A stretch of DNA of 64,000 nucleotides from Acidaminococcus fermentans (lineage in GTDB: Bacteria > Bacillota > Negativicutes > Acidaminococcales > Acidaminococcaceae). The position numbers and the translations under genes are program-made. The DNA lies in contig NZ_VULN01000001.1 in assembly GCF_009696675.1 (NCBI RefSeq), positions 214,409 through 278,408 on the forward strand, written 5' to 3'. The notes beneath the pieces are model-generated. The model had not been told where the DNA came from, did no database searches, and worked only from the letters and a program-made list of their open reading frames with translations. This document shows, in pieces, positions 1 through 8,453 of the stretch (within the stretch, counting starts at the first letter, position 1; every line of letters begins with the position of its first letter).

Positions 1-1099
1 TTTTCAGCAGCAGGCTCCGGCACACCAGTCCGTGGCGGGCCATGAACTGGGGCCAGTCCGCCCCCGGGCACTGGACATCGTACCACCGGAGACATTCCTC
101 CAGGAGTTCCCGGAGCCGTTTCCGGGCCAGGGGACGCAGGGTGCGGCTCTGGAGGCAATTCATGCCCATGCTCCGGTTGTAGAACACATGGCCCAGGATC
201 ACCCGGTCCCCCACCGGATCATCCCCGGTGAGATGGAAATTCAGGTTGTACATATCCCCGGTAAGGAAATCCCGGCACAGGAACCGGCTGTTGTCCATCA
301 TGTCCTCCACGGTGAACAGGGCCAAAAAGCCGGTGCTCAGTTCGTTGACCATCTGGGGATGGTCCGTGTCTCCCCACTGGCGGAACATTTCCAGGGGAGT
401 CAGGTCGTTGCCTGTCAGGTGGTAATCCATCAGGAAATAATCCCAGAACCCCTGCCAGAAGTCCTCGCCCGGGTCGTTTTCCAGGTCCAGCATGCCCAGG
501 GCCTGTTCATACAGGGTCAGGGCCCGCTGGAAATCCCCGTCGAATTCCTCCTTCTGGTAGAACCGGCGGAGCTCTTCCATGATCCCCCGGACCGCTTCCC
601 AGGCGTTCAGGAACACCTGGCCTTCCGGAGGCGGGGCGCTTCTGGCCTCCCGGTCCTCTTCTCCCGGCAGGTAGTCCCCGTACTGGTCGATGATCCCCAG
701 GGTGCCGTCGTCCCGGAGCAGCAGCTGGGCCGCCAGACGGGGGGCCAGGGCGCTGGCGATCCGTCCCTCCTGTTTCAGGAACAGGTAGAAGGACCCCAGG
801 GTATCCAGAAAGTCCCGGACGGATTCACAGGACACCTGGAAATCCACCACGTTCCGGCCGCACCAGGCCACCAGATCCACAATGTCATCTTCTGTCATTT
901 CATACAGATTGATTTCTCCGTTCTCTGCGTAGATGCACAGCATCAGCAGCTGGTTCCACTGATGCTGCATGGCGGCATCGGTGCTGCCCTGCCAGGCCAG
1001 ATGGCGGAAATAGGCTTCCGCATCGGTCCGGGCCAGCACCTGGTCCCAGCCAGGGTCGTTGTTGTAAAAGGCTGCTATTGCGTCGTAGACATTTGCCAT
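1..1099 (-). CDS. Unknown protein, 3' end outside window
   Basis: A continuous minus-strand frame of 366 codons starts at the ATG at 1099, preceded by an AAGGTGAG ribosome-binding site, and runs off the left edge without a stop. The protein begins MANVYDAIAAFYNNDPGWDQ and is acidic, rich in Trp, Tyr and Leu, with no signal peptide or membrane segment, so it should be cytosolic. It looks like a helical repeat-type protein, but I do not recognise a family or catalytic motif. Codon use (mostly CTG, GCC, GAC, CGG) matches the neighbouring backbone genes, which supports it as real. It lies 57 bp downstream of nth on the same strand and could be cotranscribed with it. Confidence 0.75.
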   Translation of the reverse strand, partial: MANVYDAIAAFYNNDPGWDQVLARTDAEAYFRHLAWQGSTDAAMQHQWNQLLMLCIYAENGEINLYEMTEDDIVDLVAWCGRNVVDFQVSCESVRDFLDTLGSFYLFLKQEGRIASALAPRLAAQLLLRDDGTLGIIDQYGDYLPGEEDREARSAPPPEGQVFLNAWEAVRGIMEELRRFYQKEEFDGDFQRALTLYEQALGMLDLENDPGEDFWQGFWDYFLMDYHLTGNDLTPLEMFRQWGDTDHPQMVNELSTGFLALFTVEDMMDNSRFLCRDFLTGDMYNLNFHLTGDDPVGDRVILGHVFYNRSMGMNCLQSRTLRPLARKRLRELLEECLRWYDVQCPGADWPQFMARHGLVCRSLLLK

Positions 1100-1156
1100 T
1101 GCTTCTCACCTTACTCCATCAAGATTTCCGTCGCTTTTCCGTCCGCGTTCCCCCGG

Positions 1157-1786
1157 TCAGAGGACACGGGAAGGACACAGGTCCACTACAGGGCACTGGG
1201 TGCACTGGGGCTTCCGGGCTTTGCACACCTTCCGGCCGTGCCAGATGAACCAGTGGTGGGCTTCCCCCCATTGGGCCCGGGGGATCAGTTCCATCAGGTC
1301 CTGTTCCACTGCCAGGGGTTCCTTGCCCTCTGACAGTCCCAGCCGGTGGGCCACCCGGAACACATGGGTATCCACGGCGATGGCCGGCTGGCCGAAAGCC
1401 ACGCTGAGCATCACGTCGGCGGTCTTCCGGCCCACACCCGGCAGGCTCAGGAGACTTTTCATATCCTGGGGCACTTCCGAATGGAAGTCTTCCACCAGCT
1501 TCCGGCACAGACCCAGGATATTCCGGGCCTTGGACCGGAACAGGCCGCAGTCCCGGATCCTGTCTTCCAGCTGTTCCTGGGTCAGGTCCCCCAGTTTTTC
1601 CGGGGTGTCCAGTTCCGGGAACAGCCGGGCGGTGACCTTGTTCACCCGTTCATCGGTGCACTGGGCGGAGAGTACCACCGCCACCAGCAGTTCAAAGGGG
1701 GTCCGGTAATGGAGGGCCGTGCCCTGGCCCCGGTAGGTCTCCTCCAGTTTCTGGAGGATGGCCCGGACCCGTTCTTTCTTTCTCAT
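1157..1786 (-). CDS. nth: Endonuclease III (DNA glycosylase/AP lyase)
   Basis: The 209-residue product has the normal length of endonuclease III, which removes oxidised pyrimidines from DNA and nicks the abasic site. The helix-hairpin-helix LPGVGRKTA carries the catalytic lysine (about residue 117), and VDTHVFRVAHRLGL carries the catalytic aspartate. The C-terminus has the [4Fe-4S] pattern C-x6-C-x2-C-x5-C in CKARKPQCTQCPVVDLC. The start codon shares one base with the stop codon of the upstream DUF711 gene (TGATG), so the two are probably translationally coupled. All key residues are present and the assignment is secure. Confidence 0.96.
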   Translation of the reverse strand: MRKKERVRAILQKLEETYRGQGTALHYRTPFELLVAVVLSAQCTDERVNKVTARLFPELDTPEKLGDLTQEQLEDRIRDCGLFRSKARNILGLCRKLVEDFHSEVPQDMKSLLSLPGVGRKTADVMLSVAFGQPAIAVDTHVFRVAHRLGLSEGKEPLAVEQDLMELIPRAQWGEAHHWFIWHGRKVCKARKPQCTQCPVVDLCPSRVL

Positions 1787-3147
1787 CAGTTGGTCAGGCT
1801 CCGTACCGGTGCCGGGATCCGGCCGCCCCGATGGATAAACACATCAGGCTTGAAGGAATTCACGGCAATGATGGGAGCATAGCCCAGGAGACCGCCGAAT
1901 TCCACCTTGTCCCCTACCTTCTTGCCGGGCACAGGGATCAGCCGGACGGCGGTGGTCTTGTTGTTGATCATGCCCACAGCTGCTTCGTCGGCAATGACGG
2001 CGGAGATGGTTTCCGCGGTGGTGTCACCGGGGACGGCGATCATATCCAGGCCCACGGAGCACACGCAGGTCATGGCTTCCAGTTTTTCGATGGTGAGAGA
2101 CCCTTTTTCCACTGCCGCGATCATGCCCGCATCTTCAGACACAGGGATGAAGGCGCCGCTGAGGCCGCCCACGTAGCTGGAGGCCATCAGGCCGCCTTTT
2201 TTCACCGCGTCGTTGAGCATGGCCAGGGCCGCCGTAGTGCCCGGGCAGCCGCAGGATTCCAGGCCGATCTCTTCCAGGATGTGGGCTACGGAATCCCCTA
2301 CCGCCGGGGTGGGGGCCAGGGACAGGTCGATGATCCCGAACTGGGTGTTCAGCCGTTTGGCCGCTTCCTGGGCCACCAGCTGGCCCACCCGAGTGATCTT
2401 GAAGGCAGTCTTCTTGATGGTTTCCGCCACCACCCCGATGTCTTCTCCCCGGACCGCTTCCAGGGCGTGCTTCACTACCCCGGGGCCGGATACCCCTACG
2501 TTAATGACGGTTTCCGGTTCGGTGACCCCGTGGAAGGCCCCGGCCATAAAGGGGTTGTCCTGGACCGGGTTGCAGAAGATCACCAGTTTGGCGCAGCCCA
2601 GGGCATCCTGGTCCGCGGTGAGACGGGCAGTTTCCTTCACCACCTGACCCATTTCCCGGACCGCGTCCATGTTGATGCCGGCCTTGGTGGAGCCGATGGC
2701 CACGGAAGAGCACACGATGTCCGTGGTGGACAGGGCTTCCGGGATGGATTTGATCAGAGTCCGGTCCCCGTGGGTATAGCCTTTTTCCACCAGGGCGCTG
2801 AAGCCGCCGATGAAGTTGACCCCTACGGCTTTGGCCGCGTCATCCAGGGCCTTGGCCAGAGGCACGTAGCTGTCGGTTTGGCAGGCTTCCCCCACCAGGG
2901 AAATGGGAGTGACGGAGATCCGCTTGTGGATAATGGGCACCCCCAGTTCCCCTTCCAGCTGTTCCCCCACCTTCACCAAGTCTTTAGCCTTGGTGGTGAT
3001 CTTGTCATAGATCTTTTGGGCGCAGACCTTCACATCCGGATCCGCGCAGTCCCGGAGGCTGATCCCCATGGTGATGGTCCGCACGTCCAGGTTGTTCTGG
3101 GTGATCATCCGGGTGGTTTCCAGTACGTCTTTGATTTCGTAGAACAT
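1786..3147 (-). CDS. PFL/UPF0210 (DUF711) family protein
   Basis: The 453-residue product begins [20 protein letters not shown] and has the conserved features of the DUF711 (UPF0210) family, including the segment around [16 protein letters not shown] and the late AVPGDT. Members are structurally related to glycyl-radical enzymes, but I see no glycyl-radical consensus, and the biochemical role is not established. It is normally encoded next to a small ACT-domain protein, as here: the ACT gene ends 12 bp upstream. That suggests ligand-dependent control of this protein by its partner, which is inference. It overlaps the nth start by one base. Confidence 0.9.
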   Translation of the reverse strand: MFYEIKDVLETTRMITQNNLDVRTITMGISLRDCADPDVKVCAQKIYDKITTKAKDLVKVGEQLEGELGVPIIHKRISVTPISLVGEACQTDSYVPLAKALDDAAKAVGVNFIGGFSALVEKGYTHGDRTLIKSIPEALSTTDIVCSSVAIGSTKAGINMDAVREMGQVVKETARLTADQDALGCAKLVIFCNPVQDNPFMAGAFHGVTEPETVINVGVSGPGVVKHALEAVRGEDIGVVAETIKKTAFKITRVGQLVAQEAAKRLNTQFGIIDLSLAPTPAVGDSVAHILEEIGLESCGCPGTTAALAMLNDAVKKGGLMASSYVGGLSGAFIPVSEDAGMIAAVEKGSLTIEKLEAMTCVCSVGLDMIAVPGDTTAETISAVIADEAAVGMINNKTTAVRLIPVPGKKVGDKVEFGGLLGYAPIIAVNSFKPDVFIHRGGRIPAPVRSLTN

Positions 3148-3159
3148 GGATGGGCCTCC

Positions 3160-3429
3160 TTAGATCCGGTGCATGGCCGTAAAGATCTGTTCGCTCTGGA
3201 CCCGGATTTCCAGACCCAGTTCTTTGCCCAGGGCGGTGGCCTTTTCCTTCAGGTCTTCCACAGAAACCTGCGCGTTGTCCAGGTCACCGATCAGAACCAT
3301 ATTGAAGAATCCGTCATCAATGTTCTGGTTGATGTTCAGGATGTTCACATTGTTGTCAGCCAGCAGGGTGCTTGCCTTCGCGATGATCCCCACTTTGTCC
3401 ACACCGACGATAGTCATAACAATACGCAT
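3160..3429 (-). CDS. ACT domain protein (UPF0237 family)
   Basis: This 89-residue protein is essentially a single ACT domain. It begins MRIVMTIVGVDKVGIIAKAS and continues with the LADNNVNILNINQNIDDGFF segment typical of the small amino-acid-sensing ACT family UPF0237. I chose the ATG at 3429 over an in-frame codon nine bases upstream because it matches the usual family N-terminus and lies at a fair distance from GGAAGG. It is the first gene of a probable operon with DUF711 and nth, driven by the promoter at 3492-3520. The ligand is unknown. Confidence 0.9.
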   Translation of the reverse strand: MRIVMTIVGVDKVGIIAKASTLLADNNVNILNINQNIDDGFFNMVLIGDLDNAQVSVEDLKEKATALGKELGLEIRVQSEQIFTAMHRI

Positions 3430-3491
3430 AAATAACAACCTTCCTCTCTTAGAGACTCCGGAATTGCTTGATCAGCTGGAGTTTACAATTT

Positions 3492-3520
3492 ATTATACGA
3501 TAAATTTTCACTGGCTTCAA
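3492..3520 (-). promoter_or_regulatory. Sigma-A promoter for ACT-DUF711-nth
   Basis: Reading the minus strand, TTGAAG (3515-3520) and TATAAT (3492-3497) are separated by exactly 17 bp, about 65 bp upstream of the ACT gene. Confidence 0.75.
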
Positions 3521-3629
3521 TGTTACTGAAGGAATCCACAAGGATTTCACGATTTTCCGCGGAGGGTGGAGTAAAGAGGGGAAGAGGGGGGACGGTCGGC
3601 TTCCGTCCCACGGCAAATGGTCTTGAACA

Positions 3630-3887
3630 GAAACGCAGCCCTCGCTGCTAACCCACCACCATTGCGCAGGCGCAACGGTCCCCCGCCCTTGTAAAGGGCG
3701 GATAAAAACCTCGGGACATAAAGTCCCTCGTTTTGAGGTACGCGCAATCCTTCGTTTAAGGGTATGCAGACTTACTGCCCTGGTGCCCTAAGCAATGGGC
3801 CGCTGGCCCGAGCATATATCCGCCCTTTTCAAGGGCGGGGGACCAGCCGTCAGGCTGGTGGTGGGTTAGCAGCGCCAGCTGCGTTTC
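3630..3887. repeat. Family A inverted-module repeat, copy A1
   Basis: Two modules of about 75 bp face each other. The left one reads from AACGCAGCC through GCTAACCCACCACC, a TTGCGCAGGCGCAA hairpin and CCGCCCTTGTAAAGGGCGG. The right one is its near reverse complement, with CCGCCCTTTTCAAGGGCGG, an ACCAGCCGTCAGGCTGGT hairpin and GGTGGGTTAGCAGC, ending GCTGCGTTT. About 100 bp of less conserved sequence separates them. The whole gap between the ACT promoter and purC is occupied by this element; no gene is seen in it. Confidence 0.85.
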
Positions 3888-3985
3888 TCCATTCCATTCC
3901 ACTTACCCACCTCCCCATTCCGTACCATATGAAACAAACATTCCCACCCATAATGAGAAAATTATTCGACGAAATCCCCTGGCTG

Positions 3986-3994
3986 TGATATGAT
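3986..3994 (+). promoter_or_regulatory. Extended -10 of the purC promoter
   Basis: TGATATGAT (TG at 3986-3987, TATGAT at 3989-3994) lies 43 bp upstream of the purC ATG. No good -35 is seen, which fits an extended -10 promoter. Confidence 0.55.
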
Positions 3995-4037
3995 AGGGAT
4001 ACAGGATTTTACTGTCTATATTCAAGGAGGATGGATC

Positions 4038-4913
4038 ATGCAGGAATACAAACCCGTTAAATCTGGGAAAGTTCGTGAAATCTACGATCTGGGCGACAGC
4101 CTGATCATGGTGGCTTCTGACCGGATCTCCGCGTTCGACCACATTCTGAAAAACACCATTACCGACAAAGGGGCCGTCCTGACCCAGATGTCCAAATTCT
4201 GGTTCGACTATACCAAAGACATCATCCCCAACCACATGATCAGTGTGGACCCGGCGGATATGCCTGAATTCTTCCGGACTCCGGAATTTGCCGGCAAGAG
4301 CATGAAATGCCGGAAACTGAACATGATCCCTGTGGAATGCATCGTCCGGGGCTACATCACCGGCAGCGGCTGGGAATCCTACAAGGAAAACGGCACCGTC
4401 TGCGGCATCAAAATGCCCGAAGGGCTGAAGGAATGCCAGAAGCTCCCTGAACCTCTCTTCACCCCCAGCACCAAAGCAGAACTGGGCGACCATGACGAAA
4501 ACATCACCGAAGAACAGTGCGTCACCTACCTGGAAAAGATCTTCCCGGGGAAAGGGGCCGAATACACCAAGGCCATCAAGGACGCCACCATCGCCCTGTA
4601 CAAGAAATGCGCCGACTATGCCTATGAAAGAGGCATCATCATCGCCGACACCAAATTCGAATTCGGCCTGAACGAAAAAGGCGAAGTGGTCCTGGGTGAC
4701 GAAATGCTCACTCCCGACAGCTCCCGGTTCTGGCCCCTGGCAGGCTACGAAGCCGGCAAGAGCCAGCCTTCCTACGACAAACAGTTCGTCCGTGACTGGC
4801 TGAAGGCCCATCCCAACAGCGACTACCTGCTGCCCCAGGATGTAATCGACAAGACCATCGCCAAATACAAAGAAGCCTACGAAATGCTCACCGGAAAGAA
4901 GTTCGGGGAGTAA
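4038..4913 (+). CDS. purC: SAICAR synthetase, purine biosynthesis
   Basis: The 291-residue enzyme condenses CAIR with aspartate in the eighth step of IMP synthesis. The start is the ATG at 4038 after AAGGAGG, giving MQEYKPVKSGKVREIYDLGD, whose GKVREIYD is the nucleotide-binding start of the family. Later landmarks are ASDRISAFD, VRGYITGSGWESY and the substrate-binding segment IADTKFEFGL followed by GDEMLTPDSSRFWP. It stands alone between repeat elements A1 and A2, with its own promoter and terminator; no other purine gene is in the window. Length is close to the longer PurC subfamily. Confidence 0.97.
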   Translation: MQEYKPVKSGKVREIYDLGDSLIMVASDRISAFDHILKNTITDKGAVLTQMSKFWFDYTKDIIPNHMISVDPADMPEFFRTPEFAGKSMKCRKLNMIPVECIVRGYITGSGWESYKENGTVCGIKMPEGLKECQKLPEPLFTPSTKAELGDHDENITEEQCVTYLEKIFPGKGAEYTKAIKDATIALYKKCADYAYERGIIIADTKFEFGLNEKGEVVLGDEMLTPDSSRFWPLAGYEAGKSQPSYDKQFVRDWLKAHPNSDYLLPQDVIDKTIAKYKEAYEMLTGKKFGE

Positions 4914-4917
4914 TTGG

Positions 4918-4951
4918 AAAAAAGGCGCTGCGGAAGCAGCGTCTTTTTTTG
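4918..4951 (+). terminator. Intrinsic terminator after purC
   Basis: CGCTGC-GGAA-GCAGCG stem (4926-4941) followed by a run of T, five bases after the purC stop. Confidence 0.85.
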
Positions 4952-5004
4952 TCAGCATTCAATGGCCGAAGGAAACCATCTGCCAAGGGCAGATGCTGCT
5001 GAAT

Positions 5005-5331
5005 GGAAACGCAGCCTTCGGCTGCTAACCCACCACCATTGCGCAGGCGCAACGGTCCCCCGCCCTTGTAAAGGGCGGATAAAAACCCGGGACATAAAGT
5101 CCCTCGTTTTGGAGTACACCAAGTTCTTCGTTTTAGAGTACACGGATTTATTGGGCTTGGTGCCCTGAGCAATGGGCGTCAGCCAGAGCGTATATCCGCA
5201 AGAAGGCCGGAATACTGGTCGAAAGCTGTAGGCTGCAATGGGCCCCAGGCCCGAGCATATATCCGCCCTTTTCAAGGGCGGGGGACCAGCCATCAGGCTG
5301 GTGGTGGGTTAGCAGCGCCAGCTGCGTTTCC
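5005..5331. repeat. Family A inverted-module repeat, copy A2
   Basis: Same two inverted modules as A1: left one from GGAAACGCAGCC to CCGCCCTTGTAAAGGGCGG, right one from CCGCCCTTTTCAAGGGCGG to GCTGCGTTTC. The interior is longer, about 170 bp. It fills the space between the purC terminator and the nucleosidase gene; no gene is seen. Confidence 0.85.
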
Positions 5332-5389
5332 ATTCAAAAAATTTGCCTGCAAATTTTTCCTTCGGCCCGCGGCCCCTGCTCTTCCCTCT

Positions 5390-6088
5390 TCACTCTGCAC
5401 TCTTCACTACCCTTACCACCCACTCCTGCACCGCCCGGGCGGTTTCCGGGTCGAAGGGGCGCCTGGTGCGGTTGTTGTTGGAGATCACCCGCAGGGCGGC
5501 AAAGGGAATTCCCATCCTTCCGGCGGTATCCCCGGCTCCGGCAGTTTCCATCTCTTCGCACAGAGCCCCGGTGTTCGCCTCCTGGTCCCGGATAGTGTCC
5601 GGGCAGTCGTTCCACCGGTCTGCAGAGGCAATGGTCCCCAGCACCACCCGGCCCCGGGTGTAGGCCGTGCCCCAGCTGTCCAGCCACCGGACCGCCTCCC
5701 GGTCACAGGGATGGAAAAAGGGCCGGTCCCCGGTGAACTCACTTTCCTTGCTTTCCCCTTCCAGGGCCGCCAGGTCCAGGTAATAATCCTTCCCGTACCG
5801 GGACTGGAACAGGGCGTTCCCGTTGAACCACCGTTCCCCCACCACCAGGTCAAAAGGCTCCAGGTCCACCGGATATCCCCCGGCAGTCCCCTGGTTCAGC
5901 ACCAGGGCAGGCTGGAACAGGGTGCAGCCAAGGGCCGTGGCAGCAGCTGCGGCGGCGGTGCCGATCCCGGTCCGGCTCACCACTGCCTGTTGCTTCCCCA
6001 GTTTCCCGGTCCAAAAAAGGAAATCCCCCTGACGGACTTCCTGGACGTTTTCCAGGGCCTCCCGGAGCACTGCCACTTCCAGCTCCAT
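5390..6088 (-). CDS. Nucleoside phosphorylase-family hydrolase, MTA/SAH nucleosidase or futalosine hydrolase-like
   Basis: The ATG at 6088 gives MELEVAVLREALENVQEVRQ and 232 residues, the usual length for this family. Longer frames would read through the SIMPL terminator, so I rejected them. Family marks are LNQGTAGGYPVDLEPFDLVVGE and, near the C-terminus, EEMETAGAGDTAGRMGIPFA followed by LRVISNNN. In classical Pfs/MTAN the last motif is ISD with a catalytic Asp; here it is ISN, as I recall for futalosine hydrolase (MqnB). EMET replaces the usual EMEG. Substrate is therefore uncertain: methylthioadenosine, S-adenosylhomocysteine or futalosine. It is a single gene downstream of the SIMPL gene, separated from it by a terminator. 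Confidence 0.75.
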   Translation of the reverse strand: MELEVAVLREALENVQEVRQGDFLFWTGKLGKQQAVVSRTGIGTAAAAAATALGCTLFQPALVLNQGTAGGYPVDLEPFDLVVGERWFNGNALFQSRYGKDYYLDLAALEGESKESEFTGDRPFFHPCDREAVRWLDSWGTAYTRGRVVLGTIASADRWNDCPDTIRDQEANTGALCEEMETAGAGDTAGRMGIPFAALRVISNNNRTRRPFDPETARAVQEWVVRVVKSAE

Positions 6089-6100
6089 GGCCCCCTGCAA

Positions 6101-6138
6101 TAAAACCGGCTTTTCCTGTTGGAGAAAAGCCGGTTTTT
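6101..6138 (-). terminator. Terminator after the SIMPL gene
   Basis: Perfect AACCGGCTTTTC / GAAAAGCCGGTT stem with T-runs on both sides, 20 bp downstream of the SIMPL stop on the minus strand and just before the nucleosidase start. Confidence 0.8.
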
Positions 6139-6158
6139 TGTTGCTCCCTGCCATCCTG

Positions 6159-6881
6159 TTACTCCAGGGTCAGGGCGAACAGGGTGTCCACCTGCACGGT
6201 CACCGTCAGCGCTTTGGGCGCCAGCTGGGTGGAAGCGGCGGCACTGTCCGCCATTTCCATTTTGTTCATCCGGGCCAGGAGCACCGGCTGGGCTACCGCT
6301 ATGGAACTGGAGGGAATGCTGGCCTGCCGGAGCACGCCGAGACCTCTGCCCCCGGCATTGGCCACAGCCTGGGCGGTATACCGGGCGTTTTCCACGGCCT
6401 GGCCCAGCAGCTGCCGTTTGATCAGGTCCTCATTCTGGAGGCCGAACCGGACTCCGTTCAGCCGGTTGGCGCTTTCCAGCCCCTTGTCGATCAGGTTCCC
6501 CAGCTGGTCCAGGTTCTTTTCCTTCACTTCCCAGGCCCCGTACACCTGGTAGCCGGCCAGTTTCTGGCCGCCGTTTTTCGGATATTCATACCGGGGAGAC
6601 ACATTGTAGCTGATGGTGGCAATATCGTCCCGGGCCACCCCCTGGGCCAGCATGCTGTTGATGAATTTCCGGCTGGCTTCTGCCCCTGCCTGCCGGACTT
6701 CTTCCAGGGTGGCGCCCTGTTTTTCAAAGGCGAAGTTCACCGTGGCCATGTCCGGATCCACGGTTTTGCTGGCGGTGCCAGTGATCTGGATGGTGTCCAG
6801 AGGCTGGTCCGCAAAGGCCGGTGCTGCATGGAGACTGAAAGCCAGGACAGCTGCTGCCAGGAATGCTCCGATTTTTTTCAT
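6159..6881 (-). CDS. SIMPL-domain (DUF541) exported protein
   Basis: The 240-residue protein has a signal peptide, MKKIGAFLAAAVLAFSLHAA, with a probable cleavage after AFA near residue 24. The mature part begins with ITGTASKTVDPDMATVNFAF, the start of the SIMPL domain, which continues to the end and includes SYNVSPRYEYPKNGGQKLAGY. SIMPL proteins are periplasmic or surface oligomers of largely unknown function. With an outer membrane expected in this organism, the periplasm is the likely location. It is monocistronic, with an extended -10 promoter upstream and a terminator downstream. Confidence 0.9.
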   Translation of the reverse strand: MKKIGAFLAAAVLAFSLHAAPAFADQPLDTIQITGTASKTVDPDMATVNFAFEKQGATLEEVRQAGAEASRKFINSMLAQGVARDDIATISYNVSPRYEYPKNGGQKLAGYQVYGAWEVKEKNLDQLGNLIDKGLESANRLNGVRFGLQNEDLIKRQLLGQAVENARYTAQAVANAGGRGLGVLRQASIPSSSIAVAQPVLLARMNKMEMADSAAASTQLAPKALTVTVQVDTLFALTLE

Positions 6882-6915
6882 AGGATCACCTCATAAGAAA
6901 ATTGTGAACATCGAT

Positions 6916-6924
6916 ATTATACCA
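6916..6924 (-). promoter_or_regulatory. Extended -10 for the SIMPL gene
   Basis: TGGTATAAT on the minus strand, about 35 bp before the start codon; no clear -35. Confidence 0.55.
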
Positions 6925-6947
6925 CACTTTTGCAGAAAAATGACCGG

Positions 6948-7478
6948 TCAGTCACAAGTTTCCTGTTGTTTTTGTTTTTCTCCGGCGGACTCCTCCTCCA
7001 GAGCCTTCTGCCAGGCCGGGCAGTCCCCGCTGATGGCCCCGTGGCATTCCTTCTGGCTGTGGCGCTGGGTTTCCACGATTTCTTCCGTTACATCCCCCAG
7101 GGTGATCCCCTTCAGATGATCCATGCACAGCCGGTCCAGTTCCCGGTACAGGGAATCGAACACGGAAGACATGCCGCTGGAGATGAAGCAGTTGTTCTCC
7201 TCGTTGCCGCTGCGCCATTTGGTATCCACGAACACCGTGCCCATGCCCTGGGCGATTTCATACAGGGAGACCTTTTCCAGTCCTTCGCAGGGGCAGTAGC
7301 CCCCCACATGGCCTTCCCGGGTGGTGATGATCCCCATTTTCTTCAGTTTGCCCATGATCTTCCGGACCCGGGCCGGATTGGTGCAGATGTTTTCGGCCAG
7401 TTCCTCGCTGGACGCCAGGCACCCCCGGTGGGACAGGTAGACCAGCGCATGGACGGCCACAATAAAATCACTTTTCAT
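6948..7478 (-). CDS. Rrf2-family transcriptional regulator
   Basis: The 176-residue protein starts MKSDFIVAVHALVYLSHRGC and has the Rrf2 winged helix: SSEELAENICTNPARVRKIM, then LKKMGIITTREGHVGGYCPC. The wing is followed by the usual GLEKVSLYEIAQGM segment. The three clustered cysteines of IscR/NsrR-type cluster ligands are not present in their normal spacing; only single Cys residues and a Cys-Pro-Cys occur. I therefore do not claim a [2Fe-2S] sensor. It follows trxA-trxB on the same strand, separated by a hairpin of GCAGGCTGG and CCGGCCTGC, so it may report on thiol or redox stress. A TTG four codons upstream is an alternative start. Confidence 0.85.
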   Translation of the reverse strand: MKSDFIVAVHALVYLSHRGCLASSEELAENICTNPARVRKIMGKLKKMGIITTREGHVGGYCPCEGLEKVSLYEIAQGMGTVFVDTKWRSGNEENNCFISSGMSSVFDSLYRELDRLCMDHLKGITLGDVTEEIVETQRHSQKECHGAISGDCPAWQKALEEESAGEKQKQQETCD

Positions 7479-7492
7479 AATTGCTCGCAAAG

Positions 7493-7518
7493 CAGGCCGG
7501 ACTGTGCCAGCCTGCTTC
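7493..7518 (-). terminator. Hairpin between trxB and the Rrf2 gene
   Basis: AAGCAGGCTGG and CCGGCCTGCTT pair, downstream of trxB. The following T-run is poor, so it could be a weak terminator or an operator. Confidence 0.4.
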
Positions 7519-7535
7519 CCTCCTCTTGTATTCCT

Positions 7536-8453
7536 TTATTTTTCGTTGAGATATTCCTCGGCGAAATGGACGGCCACGGCCCCATCCGCTGCTGCGGTGA
7601 TGATCTGGCGCACGGCCTTGGTCCGCACATCCCCTACGGCGAACACCCCGGGGACGGAGGTTTTGGTGTCTTCCCCCGCCACAATGTAGCCGTTTCTGTC
7701 CGTTTCCACCTGGCCCTTCACCAGGTCGTTTTCCGGCAGCTGGCCGATGGCCACAAAGAGCCCGTCCACCGGCAAGACGGATGTTTCTCCGGTCTTCACG
7801 TTCTTCAGTTTCAGCCCGGTAAGCTTCTTGTCCGCCTGGAGCCCGGCAACCACACTGTTCCAGATAATCTCCACCCCGGCATCCTTCAGCCGCTGGAGAT
7901 AGACGGGAGTGGCCCGGAGGGTATCCCGGCGGTGGATCAGGTATACCTTGCTGGCCAGTTTGGCCAGGTACAGGGCGTCCCCTACGGCCGTATTGCCCCC
8001 GCCGTTCACCGCCACCACCTTGTCCTTGTAGAAGCTGCCGTCACAGGTGGCGCAGTAGGCCACACCCCGGTTCACCAGGCCGTCCTCCTGGGGGATCCCC
8101 AGTTTCCGGGGATGGGCCCCGGTAGCCAGGATCACCGTCCGGCCCAGGAAAGTGCCTTCGGAAGTTTCTGCCACTTTGGGGTTGGCGGAAAGGTCCAGCT
8201 TGGTCACTTCCGCATACACCGTTTCCGCACCGGCCTTTTCCGCCCCTTCCTGCATCCGTTCTCCCAGTTCGAAGCCGTCCACCACTCCCGGGAATCCGGG
8301 ATAGTTTTCCACATCACTAGTGGTGGCCATCTGGCCTCCGGGAGAGAGTTTTTCCAGCACGGCGGTGGAAAAGCCGCTCCGGGCCCCGTAAAGAGCCGCC
8401 GTATAGCCTGCAGGGCCCCCGCCGATGATCAGGATGTCATAGATTTTGCTCAT
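7536..8453 (-). CDS. trxB: Thioredoxin reductase
   Basis: The 305-residue flavoenzyme passes electrons from NADPH through FAD to thioredoxin. The FAD-binding start is MSKIYDILIIGGGPAGYTAA, the redox-active disulfide is CATC in GVAYCATCDGSFY, the second nucleotide site follows, and GVFAVGDVRTKAVRQI is the C-terminal FAD motif. The NADPH-site glycine motif reads NGGGNTAV, where most TrxB have GGGDSA; the Asn is a notable change. Its ATG overlaps the trxA stop as ATGA, so the pair is translationally coupled and the enzyme most likely serves the TrxA encoded just upstream. Confidence 0.95.
   Translation of the reverse strand: MSKIYDILIIGGGPAGYTAALYGARSGFSTAVLEKLSPGGQMATTSDVENYPGFPGVVDGFELGERMQEGAEKAGAETVYAEVTKLDLSANPKVAETSEGTFLGRTVILATGAHPRKLGIPQEDGLVNRGVAYCATCDGSFYKDKVVAVNGGGNTAVGDALYLAKLASKVYLIHRRDTLRATPVYLQRLKDAGVEIIWNSVVAGLQADKKLTGLKLKNVKTGETSVLPVDGLFVAIGQLPENDLVKGQVETDRNGYIVAGEDTKTSVPGVFAVGDVRTKAVRQIITAAADGAVAVHFAEEYLNEK

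Noticed and set aside
32..1333. A 433-codon plus-strand frame at the left edge
   Set aside because: It spans the start of the minus-strand unknown gene and the end of nth in antisense and has no sensible start signal.
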